A DNA stretch of 64,000 bases from Marinobacter sp. THAF197a (GTDB lineage Bacteria; Pseudomonadota; Gammaproteobacteria; Pseudomonadales; Oleiphilaceae). The stretch is taken from assembly GCF_009363275.1 (NCBI RefSeq), contig NZ_CP045324.1, positions 186,001 to 250,000 of the forward strand, written 5' to 3'. The notes under the pieces were generated by a model that saw only the letters and a program-made list of their open reading frames with translations, did not search any database and was not told the DNA's origin. Both the position numbers and the translations under genes were made by a program. This document shows positions 17,007 through 23,132 of the stretch, piece by piece (position 1 is the first letter of the stretch; each line of letters starts with the position of its first letter).

Positions 17007-17044
17007 AAAAACAAAAACGGCCGGCCCGAAGGCCAGCCGTTTTG
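17007..17044 (-). terminator. Intrinsic terminator after hcp
   Basis: On the minus strand AAAACGGCTGGCC pairs with GGCCGGCCGTTTT around a TTCG loop, followed by TTTTTGTTTTT. It begins about 20 bases after the hcp stop codon. Confidence 0.85.
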
Positions 17045-17063
17045 GGTGATCGATCCTGAAAAA

Positions 17064-17582
17064 TCAGGCTTCGATCGGAGTACGCCAGTCGTCTGCACCG
17101 GAAGTACCGGCAACGGCATGCTCCCAGGTGACCTTGCGGTAAGACAGGGAAACGGTTACCAGCTGGGTGAAGTCAGCGTTGGCTGCGTCCTGGCAGTGGG
17201 GCATGTTGCAGTTGATGTCGATGATGGTGGCATCTTCCAGGATGGTGGAGAAGAAGTGCTCCTGCTTACCTTCTACGGAAGTGCGGTACCACTTGAGCTC
17301 TACCTTCGGCAGCATTTCGCCGGAAGCCAGGGCGTTGTACATCAGCGGGGTGGCTTTGTTCAGGGCAGAAGTGAACTTGAACGGCTTGTGTACACGCTGG
17401 CCGGAAGGCTGACCAGACTGTGGGTCAGTCGGAACGGTGACAACGTGGCTGAATTCCTGAACCAGCACTTCGTCTTCGTGACCTTCAACGTAGATGTTAC
17501 CTACGGAGTCGGAAGTGAATGCGCCAGCGGTGATGTTACCCTGAGTTTTACCTTCGATGCTGATATAACAAGGAGTTGGCAT
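17064..17582 (-). CDS. hcp: Hcp, type VI secretion tube protein (orphan copy)
   Basis: A 172-residue Hcp1-family protein starting MPTPCYISIEGKTQGNI; Hcp hexamers stack to form the inner tube of the type VI secretion system and are exported. The start is ATG 17582 because GGAG lies six bases before it; an ATG four codons earlier contains that GGAG. Characteristic segments HKPFKFTSALNKATP and VSLSYRKVTWEH are present. No other T6SS gene is in the window. It has its own sigma-54 promoter and its own terminator, so it is a single-gene unit. Confidence 0.93.
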   Translation of the reverse strand: MPTPCYISIEGKTQGNITAGAFTSDSVGNIYVEGHEDEVLVQEFSHVVTVPTDPQSGQPSGQRVHKPFKFTSALNKATPLMYNALASGEMLPKVELKWYRTSVEGKQEHFFSTILEDATIIDINCNMPHCQDAANADFTQLVTVSLSYRKVTWEHAVAGTSGADDWRTPIEA

Positions 17583-17647
17583 AGTCTGCTCCATGACGTT
17601 TAAGTGAATGTTTGTCCCCGGGCTGTTCCCTGGACGCGCTTACTGGT

Positions 17648-17663
17648 AACAAGCGCTGTGCCA
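17648..17663 (-). promoter_or_regulatory. Sigma-54 (-24/-12) promoter of hcp
   Basis: The minus strand reads TGGCACAGCGCTTGTT, with a perfect -24 box and one mismatch in the -12 box of TGGCAC-N5-TTGCW. Transcription would start near 17637, about 55 bases before the hcp ATG. Sigma-54 control of hcp is known in Vibrio. I see no terminator in this leader, unlike the nitrate units. Confidence 0.7.
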
Positions 17664-17786
17664 ACTCTAAAAAAACTATTGAATACAATCGCCTAAGTAA
17701 TTTCTGGCGACACTGAAATTTGTCGTGAGCAAACCGTTGCTTGCCCTTTGGGCGAGCTTTTGCTGGCCGGGCAAGAAGTTGCCCGC

Positions 17787-19517
17787 TCAGGGGCGCCAGG
17801 CGAATGATGCCAGCAAGGCGAGTAACAACAGCGCAGACATTCCCTGCCAGAAGGCCACCGGGTGGCGCTCCATCAGGGGTTTTTGGTGATGCTGCTGCCA
17901 CTGTGGATTGGGTTGGCGAAGGTCGAACAGGAACTCCGACAGGGCCGGGTAGCGTTTGTGGGGTTCCGGGTGCAGGGCACGGGCCAGGGCGTGGTCAATC
18001 CAGGCTGGCAGGTCCTCCCGGTGCAGGCGAGCGGGATGGTATCTAAGCTGACGCAACTGGCGGTGATTGCGAATGCCCGGTATCCGTGTGCCGTAGGGTA
18101 GCTGGCCGGTCAGCATCTGATAGGCGATTACGCCCAGGGAAAACTGGTCCGCCTGCCAGCCGGTAGTTTCACCGAGAAAGGCTTCCGGAGCACTGTACAG
18201 TGCAGCGCCACGGGGCCAGGTGGGCTCATCGTGGCCATGAAGTTCCTGCAGGCCGGCGATGCGGGTGGCGCCGAAGTCGATGAGCACCACGGTGCCCTCG
18301 CCGTTGATCAGGATATTCTCCGGTTTCAGGTCCTGGTGCACCATTTCCAGCCGGTGAAACGCCCGCAGCCCCCGGGCAATCTGTTCCACCAGCTGGCGCA
18401 CGGTTTCCAGTGCCGGCGCCGGGTGGTCCAGAAGCCATTGCCGCAGGCTGATGCCCTGAACGTACTCGGTGGCCAGGTACAGGCAGCTGCGTGGGCGTTC
18501 CGGCGCAAACGCTTTCACCACGTGAGGGCTGTCGATGCGCTGGGCTACCCATTGCTCGGTGGCAAAGTGCTCCAGCCCCGACGGGTTTTCGCGCAGTTCC
18601 ATGGCCGGCACTTTCAGGGCGACTTGCTGATGGCTGGCGTCATCGATGGCCAGGTAAACCTGGCTGCGGCTGCTGACGTGAATCGGCCGCACAATACGGT
18701 AACCATCCAGTACCTGCCCCGGTGCCAGTTCCCGGGCGAAGGGCAACTGCTGAACATCCCGTGCGACTTCGGCGCTGCTCTTTCCGGCGGCAACAGAATT
18801 TACATGAACCAGCTGCACACTCAGATTATCGTCGCTGCCAGCGGCAAGAGCGCGGCAGACCAGCTCTCCGGCGGCGGCGTCCAGGTCGTCACCGGCCGCA
18901 CGGATAATGCCGGCCATGTCACGCTCGGTCAGATGTTCATAGACGCCGTCAGTCGCCAGCAAAAAAGTATCACCCGGCCATACCGGCACCGCCAGGTAGT
19001 CGATGTCGACCTGCTGGCTCAGCCCCATGGCCCTGTTCAGGCAGCTGTCTTCCTGTGACAACCATACCCGGTGATCGGTGGTTAGCTGCTCCAGCGAGCC
19101 CCCCTGTAACCGATAAATACGGGCATCGCCAACATGGAACAGATGGGCTGTCGCCGATTTCAGTACCAGCACACTGAGGGTGCAGACGTAGCCCCTGTCC
19201 TGATCATAACGGTAGCGGCTTTGCCGGGTCTGGGCGTGCAGCCAGGCGTTGGTAGCCCGAAGCACCCGCTGGGCAGACTGTTTTACGGACCAGCTGTCCG
19301 GTGTCGCGTAATAGTCGTTCAAAAAGCCCGCGACGGCCGATTCGCTGGCAATCTGGCTGACGTTGCTGGAGCTGATGCCATCGGCAATTGCCACCGCGAT
19401 ACCCTTGGTGCCCAGCTGATGGTCGGCCGGGATCACCAGTCCATGAAAATCCTGGTTGACCGGCTTGGGCCCCGGGTCAGTGTGCTGGCCGGTAGAGACC
19501 TCGAGCTGTGAGATCAT
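17787..19517 (-). CDS. Fused PP2C-type phosphatase and Ser/Thr protein kinase
   Basis: A 576-residue fusion. Residues 1-250 are a PP2C phosphatase with metal-binding acidic residues in VNQDFHG, AIADGIS and VGDARIYRL, and GSDDNLSV. Residues about 265-530 are an eukaryotic-type kinase with the ATP lysine in VALKVP, catalytic loop HQDLKPENILI, DFGATR and SAPEAF. The usual HRD arginine is glutamine, making it a non-RD kinase. A membrane helix lies at the C-terminus (LLLLALLASFAW). It overlaps nirC by four bases and is co-transcribed. Related fusions lie near nirBD/nasA genes in Pseudomonas; the substrate is unknown. Confidence 0.9.
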   Translation of the reverse strand: MISQLEVSTGQHTDPGPKPVNQDFHGLVIPADHQLGTKGIAVAIADGISSSNVSQIASESAVAGFLNDYYATPDSWSVKQSAQRVLRATNAWLHAQTRQSRYRYDQDRGYVCTLSVLVLKSATAHLFHVGDARIYRLQGGSLEQLTTDHRVWLSQEDSCLNRAMGLSQQVDIDYLAVPVWPGDTFLLATDGVYEHLTERDMAGIIRAAGDDLDAAAGELVCRALAAGSDDNLSVQLVHVNSVAAGKSSAEVARDVQQLPFARELAPGQVLDGYRIVRPIHVSSRSQVYLAIDDASHQQVALKVPAMELRENPSGLEHFATEQWVAQRIDSPHVVKAFAPERPRSCLYLATEYVQGISLRQWLLDHPAPALETVRQLVEQIARGLRAFHRLEMVHQDLKPENILINGEGTVVLIDFGATRIAGLQELHGHDEPTWPRGAALYSAPEAFLGETTGWQADQFSLGVIAYQMLTGQLPYGTRIPGIRNHRQLRQLRYHPARLHREDLPAWIDHALARALHPEPHKRYPALSEFLFDLRQPNPQWQQHHQKPLMERHPVAFWQGMSALLLLALLASFAWRP

Positions 19518-20350
19518 ACCGCATTGGTGTTAAAGCGTTCTGGCAGGGTGCGCTTGGGAGCCGTGCGCACATGAGTGGCATAGAGAGTCAGACCAGTGAA
19601 CGACAGGCCGCCAACCAGGTTGCCCAGCACGGTGGGAATTTCGTTCCAGACAAAGTAGTCCATGATGCCGAATTCACCGCCCATCAGAAGGGCAAAGGGG
19701 AACAGGAACATGTTGACGATGGAATGCTCAAAGCCCATGTAGAAGAACAGCATGATTGGCATCCACATGGCCAGCACCTTGCCCTGTACCGTGGTTGAGA
19801 TCATCGCCCCGACCACGCCCATCGACACCATCCAGTTACAGAGTACGCCCCGCAGAAAAATGGTAAACCAGCCGGCTACCCCGTGTTCCGCGTAGCCTAG
19901 CGTGCGCTCTTTGCCAATGGCAGCAATGCGGTCGCCAACCACGCCGGGTTCGGTATTAAAGCCGTAGGTGAAGACAAAGGCCATGATGACAGCGACGGTT
20001 AAAGCGCCGGCAAAGTTGCCAAGGAATACCCAGCCCCAGTTGCGAAGAATGCCGCGGGTATCCACCCCCGGGCGTTTGTCCAGCAGTGCCAGGGGGGTGA
20101 GCATGAATACCCCGGTGAGCAGGTCAAAACCCATCAGGTAGAGCATGCAGAAGCCCACCGGGAACAGCATGGCGCCAATCAGCGGGCTGCCTGTCTGAAC
20201 GGCAACGGTGACCGCGAATACCGCTGCCAGGGACAGAATGGCGCCAGCCATGAACGCTCGGATCAGTACATCCCGGGTAGCCATGTAGATTTTTGATTCA
20301 CCGGTATCCACCATTTTGGTGACAAATTCCGAAGGCATGATGTAAGACAT
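19514..20350 (-). CDS. nirC: Formate/nitrite transporter family channel, probably nitrite (NirC-like)
   Basis: A 278-residue inner-membrane channel of the FNT family with six predicted helices and the conserved segments GAMLFPVGFCMLYLMGFDLL and CNWMVSMGV. Nitrite is the likely substrate because of the surrounding nitrate-assimilation genes; the family also carries formate and hydrosulfide. ATG 20350 has AGGGG eight bases upstream. It is the first gene of a two-gene unit with the phosphatase-kinase, under a sigma-54 promoter and a terminator-bearing leader. Confidence 0.9.
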   Translation of the reverse strand: MSYIMPSEFVTKMVDTGESKIYMATRDVLIRAFMAGAILSLAAVFAVTVAVQTGSPLIGAMLFPVGFCMLYLMGFDLLTGVFMLTPLALLDKRPGVDTRGILRNWGWVFLGNFAGALTVAVIMAFVFTYGFNTEPGVVGDRIAAIGKERTLGYAEHGVAGWFTIFLRGVLCNWMVSMGVVGAMISTTVQGKVLAMWMPIMLFFYMGFEHSIVNMFLFPFALLMGGEFGIMDYFVWNEIPTVLGNLVGGLSFTGLTLYATHVRTAPKRTLPERFNTNAV

Positions 20351-20393
20351 AGGTTATCCCCTGGTTCCTTCTTTGCCCGTTTTTCCGTGGGCG

Positions 20394-20456
20394 AAAAAAA
20401 ACGACGACGCCCATGGGCTGCCGTGAGTGGCAGGCATGAGCAGACGCCGTCGTCTG
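20394..20456 (-). terminator. Intrinsic terminator in the nirC leader (putative NasR-controlled attenuator)
   Basis: On the minus strand GACGACG near 20455 pairs with CGTCGTC near 20402, with inner CATG/CATG and CTGCC/GGCAG pairs and an asymmetric bulge. Eight T residues follow (20401-20394). At the 5' side CAGAC-GACGGC-GTCTG (20456-20441) can form a six-base-loop hairpin that would break this stem. Its loop has G at position 4 but G, not A, at position 1. The terminator also stops any read-through from the tonB operon upstream. Confidence 0.78.
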
Positions 20457-20504
20457 AAAGATTGCTGTTTGGGCAGACAAAATTCGATCTGCTGAGCAGG
20501 ACTG

Positions 20505-20520
20505 AGCAGGCACCGTGCCA
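20505..20520 (-). promoter_or_regulatory. Sigma-54 (-24/-12) promoter of nirC
   Basis: The minus strand reads TGGCACGGTGCCTGCT: the -24 box is perfect and the -12 box has one mismatch from TTGCW. Transcription would start near 20494, about 145 bases before the nirC start codon. Confidence 0.78.
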
Positions 20521-20607
20521 GCTCTGGGCCTTTCGGGGAAAAGGCTTTTATTTCAGTAAGTAATAAAAGGACGGCGGGCTGTGTGCCCGGGACGATGTTT
20601 GCCGGCC

Positions 20608-20644
20608 TGCACCGGCTCAGTGCGATCTGCGCTTCTGTGGTGCG
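20608..20644. promoter_or_regulatory. Tandem NtrC-like enhancer sites upstream of nirC
   Basis: Two sites fit TGCAC-N7-GTGCA: TGCAC-N7-GTGCG at 20608-20624 and TGCGC-N7-GTGCG at 20628-20644. Their centres are 20 bases apart, two helical turns, and lie about 120-145 bases upstream of the predicted start point. The second site ends three bases before the tonB stop codon. Confidence 0.65.
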
Positions 20645-20647
20645 GGT

Positions 20648-21406
20648 TCAGCGCAAGCTGAAGCGAACGGGCAGCGCGTAGGTAAACGTCTGGCCGCGCA
20701 TGGTGTCCGGAACCTTGGGCAGGGGCGCTGCCTGGGCGAGCATCTGCATGGCTGAGTCATCAAGCAGTTGATGCCCGGAGCTGTCTCGCAGCGAATGGCT
20801 GACCAGCGAGCCGTCACGGGCAAATTCGAAGACGATCACCGGGGTGCCTTCCTGCCCGAGGCGGCGGGCTCGCCGGGGGTATTCGTAATAGCGGGCCAGG
20901 TGGCGGCTGAGTTTGCTCAGGTAGCTGTCGACATCGCTGGAGTTCCCGGCGTTCTGGAGGGGTATCGCATCCTGGCTGTTATCGGCATCTGCTTCCTCCC
21001 CGGCTTCTTCTACAGCCGCTGAATCCGTGGGTGCTGGCGTGCTGGGCTCGCTGACTGGCTCGGCAACGGGCTCTGGCTCCGGAGCCGGTTCGGGCTCGGG
21101 TTCGGGTTCTGGCTCAGGTTCGGGCTCAGGTTCGGGCTCAGGCTCAGGCTCAGGTTCCGGTTCCGGTTCCGGTGTCGGCTCGGGTTCCGGGGTGGGTTCC
21201 GGTTCCGCCACGGGTTCCTGTTGAGGTTCTGGCGATTGTCGGCCAGCAAGGCTGATCCGGATGGCCGGAGCGGTGTTGACAGCGCTGTCGCCCAGCACCG
21301 GAAGTTCCATGGGGTTGTCCGGCGCCATCAGTGCCAGCGTGGCTAGCGTCGCCACAATGGCGGCGGTCAGAATCAGTGCTTTCGGGCCCCGGCCTGCGGT
21401 TGTCAT
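20648..21406 (-). CDS. tonB: TonB-family energy transducer
   Basis: A 252-residue TonB protein that carries proton-motive energy to outer-membrane receptors. One N-terminal membrane helix (about 10-30) is followed by a very long run of alternating Glu-Pro (about 65-120) that spans the periplasm, then an acidic Ser/Asp-rich linker and the C-terminal TonB fold (YEYPRRARRLGQEGTPVIVF). It is the last gene of exbB-exbD-exbD-tonB and overlaps the upstream exbD by four bases. The Fur box before exbB suggests iron-repressed expression; BtuB in this window could be one client. Confidence 0.9.
   Translation of the reverse strand: MTTAGRGPKALILTAAIVATLATLALMAPDNPMELPVLGDSAVNTAPAIRISLAGRQSPEPQQEPVAEPEPTPEPEPTPEPEPEPEPEPEPEPEPEPEPEPEPEPEPAPEPEPVAEPVSEPSTPAPTDSAAVEEAGEEADADNSQDAIPLQNAGNSSDVDSYLSKLSRHLARYYEYPRRARRLGQEGTPVIVFEFARDGSLVSHSLRDSSGHQLLDDSAMQMLAQAAPLPKVPDTMRGQTFTYALPVRFSLR
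21060..21220. repeat. Short tandem repeat encoding the Glu-Pro stretch of TonB
   Basis: Units of six bases (GGTTCC, GGCTCA, GGTTCG and GGCTCG variants on the plus strand) repeat for about 160 bases inside tonB and encode alternating Glu-Pro. The sequence could change length by slipped pairing without a frameshift, which would alter the reach of the protein. Confidence 0.85.
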
Positions 21407-21813
21407 GCCCCGGGCTCCGTCAGCAGCAGCACGTCGGTGTAGCCGCTGGCTTCCAGAAGGCCAAGCAGATCCTCGAGGTCAGCCATGGTCAAGCCCTGGT
21501 CCGCTGCAATGCGTAAAGACGCCTGCTCTTCAGGTTCGGGCAAACTTGCCAGCAGTCGGTCCCGGCTGACCGCTTCACCACCCACGGTCCAGCTGCCATC
21601 GGCCTTGACCATCAGATCTGCCTCTGGAGCGCGCTCTTCTTTTAGCTGCGAGCTTCCCGGCAGTTCCGGCAATGGGTCTTCAGTGAGCTGGCCGGCAACA
21701 ATAAAGAACATCAATAGCAGGAACACCAGATTGATCAGCGGCAGCAACGCATCTTCAACACGTTCCAGCAGACCTTTTCCGGAGGTGGCGGGGGGTGGAA
21801 CCAGGTCGGTCAT
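21403..21813 (-). CDS. exbD: ExbD/TolR-family biopolymer transport protein (second copy)
   Basis: A 136-residue ExbD-type protein with one membrane helix (about 25-43, NLVFLLLMFFIVAGQL) and a periplasmic domain. The usual membrane Asp appears to be replaced in this copy: the segment reads LLPLINLVFLLL, where typical ExbD has PLIDVVFLLL. It overlaps the flanking exbD and tonB genes by four bases each. It probably works as a heteromer with the other ExbD. Confidence 0.85.
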   Translation of the reverse strand: MTDLVPPPATSGKGLLERVEDALLPLINLVFLLLMFFIVAGQLTEDPLPELPGSSQLKEERAPEADLMVKADGSWTVGGEAVSRDRLLASLPEPEEQASLRIAADQGLTMADLEDLLGLLEASGYTDVLLLTEPGA

Positions 21814-22205
21814 GATTCGGGTGTGCCGCTACGTTTCCAGTGGGGGGTGATGCCGGCGTTATCCAGCGTGCTCAGCGTACGGGTAAAGCTGGCCAGGCTG
21901 GCCTCTGGAGCCGTCTCGAGGTTTGCTTCGGAAACGCCGGCGGCGGTCAGGGCCGGTACCAGCTCCTGCAGGCTGTAGCGGGTTTCCTGCCAAAGGATGC
22001 GGCCATCTAACTCGACCCGGAGTTCCGGGCGTGGGTCGCCTTCGGTGGTGCTGCGCTGGCTGGTGTCGTTGCCCAGTTCCAGATAATCCACAGGTAACAG
22101 CCTGGTGGTGAGCATGAAAAACACCAGCAGGATAAACACCACATCAATCAGTGGTGTAATCCGGATCGGTATGGGCCTGTTTGGTCGGGGCTCAACCAGC
22201 TGCAT
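21810..22205 (-). CDS. exbD: ExbD/TolR-family biopolymer transport protein (first copy)
   Basis: A 131-residue protein from ATG 22205 (MQLVEPRPNRPIPIRITPLID). The helix PLIDVVFILLVFFMLT contains the conserved Asp of the proton path. The start overlaps the exbB stop by 14 bases; a longer frame to 22271 lies inside exbB and is unlikely. Together with ExbB it forms the proton-driven motor for TonB. Confidence 0.87.
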   Translation of the reverse strand: MQLVEPRPNRPIPIRITPLIDVVFILLVFFMLTTRLLPVDYLELGNDTSQRSTTEGDPRPELRVELDGRILWQETRYSLQELVPALTAAGVSEANLETAPEASLASFTRTLSTLDNAGITPHWKRSGTPES

Positions 22206-22977
22206 GGGCAAAACGCGGGTTGTCTGCGGTGTCGTAGCTGTGGCTGGCTTGAGCGGCCTGCTCCGCAGCAACTGCGGGTTGCTCGGTAACAGGCTGCGGC
22301 TCTGTGGCCGGCAGCACGTTAAACACGCTTACCAGGGTGCTGTTAATAACCTTGTGAATGCGTCTCAGGCGAAACTCCACCCAGGCCGCCAGTGCCGCAA
22401 ATGGAATCGCAATGACCAGGCCTGCGGCAGTGGTGGTCAGGGCTTCGTAGATACCGCCACTGAGCTGGCTGGCATTGGCACGGCCATCGGTTGCCGCCAT
22501 GGCGCTGAAGGCTTCCATCATGCCCATAACCGTGCCCAGCAGGCCAAGCAGTGGCGCCAGGGCTGCGATCACTTCAATGATCTTGAGCGGCGCTTCAAAG
22601 GGTTCCAGAGCGTGTTGGGCGTCCCGCACGGCGGTCTCCCGAACCGCTGTGGTGTTTGCCGTGCCTTTGCAGGCCGACATGGTATTCACCATCAAATGCA
22701 TCAGAGGATTACAACGGCCCAAAAAGCCCGCCTGCTCCCGCACCTTTTCGGGCCGGGTATCTGCCGGGGAGGACTGCCACTGCTGGATAAGGTGCTTCAG
22801 CCTGCGGGTGTATCGGGGTGCGTACAAAGCGCCGAACAGCATCAGATAAACGAAGGTGACGAGGCCGATAACGGCAATGGCGATGAGCACAATCATCACC
22901 GGTCCGCCCATGTCGATCAGTTGGGCAAGGGGGCCGTGCTGGGCCAGTGCGGCGGATGCAGGGCTGATGGAATCCAT
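22192..22977 (-). CDS. exbB: ExbB/TolQ-family MotA-like proton channel protein
   Basis: A 261-residue inner-membrane protein with three membrane segments (about 20-45, 140-165 and 185-205) and the conserved TolQ/ExbB region (LAPLLGLLGTVMGMMEAF, then ALTTTAAGLVIAIP). The start is taken as ATG 22977 (MDSISPASAALAQHG), because the longer frame runs through the Fur box and the region upstream. Its ribosome site is weak (GAGCG). It is the first gene of the exbB-exbD-exbD-tonB operon. Confidence 0.9.
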   Translation of the reverse strand: MDSISPASAALAQHGPLAQLIDMGGPVMIVLIAIAVIGLVTFVYLMLFGALYAPRYTRRLKHLIQQWQSSPADTRPEKVREQAGFLGRCNPLMHLMVNTMSACKGTANTTAVRETAVRDAQHALEPFEAPLKIIEVIAALAPLLGLLGTVMGMMEAFSAMAATDGRANASQLSGGIYEALTTTAAGLVIAIPFAALAAWVEFRLRRIHKVINSTLVSVFNVLPATEPQPVTEQPAVAAEQAAQASHSYDTADNPRFAHAAG

Positions 22978-23011
22978 ACAGAATCGCTCGGAAAATGAAA
23001 ATAGATCTAAA

Positions 23012-23026
23012 TAATAACGATTATCA
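23012..23026. promoter_or_regulatory. Fur box upstream of exbB
   Basis: TAATAACGATTATCA matches the 7-1-7 Fur consensus TGATAATNATTATCA at 12 of 14 positions. It lies 35 bases upstream of exbB and about 40 bases upstream of the divergent cyclase promoter. Iron repression of the TonB operon is expected; an effect on the cyclase is possible. Confidence 0.75.
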
Positions 23027-23066
23027 CTGAAATTACAAGCGGGAATCTGATTGGAAAAACCTGTCT

Positions 23067-23095
23067 TTGCTACACTTTCATAAAGTTCGTAGAAT
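23067..23095 (+). promoter_or_regulatory. Sigma-70-type promoter for the diguanylate cyclase gene
   Basis: TTGCTA (23067-23072) and TAGAAT (23090-23095) are separated by 17 bases, giving a start point near 23102. If real, it excludes the two in-frame ATG codons at 23067 and 23094 as translation starts. Confidence 0.45.
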
Positions 23096-23132
23096 GCGCT
23101 GTGCACTATTTGGACGGCATAAGGTTGGTTAT

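Noticed and set aside
17064..19517. A small T6SS island made of hcp and the phosphatase-kinase
   Set aside because: No sheath, baseplate, VgrG or membrane-complex gene is present, and the kinase is co-transcribed with nirC; kept only as a hypothesis about regulation.
21060..21220. Possible CRISPR-like or satellite repeat
   Set aside because: Units are six bases, contiguous and in frame, encoding Glu-Pro of TonB; there are no spacers.
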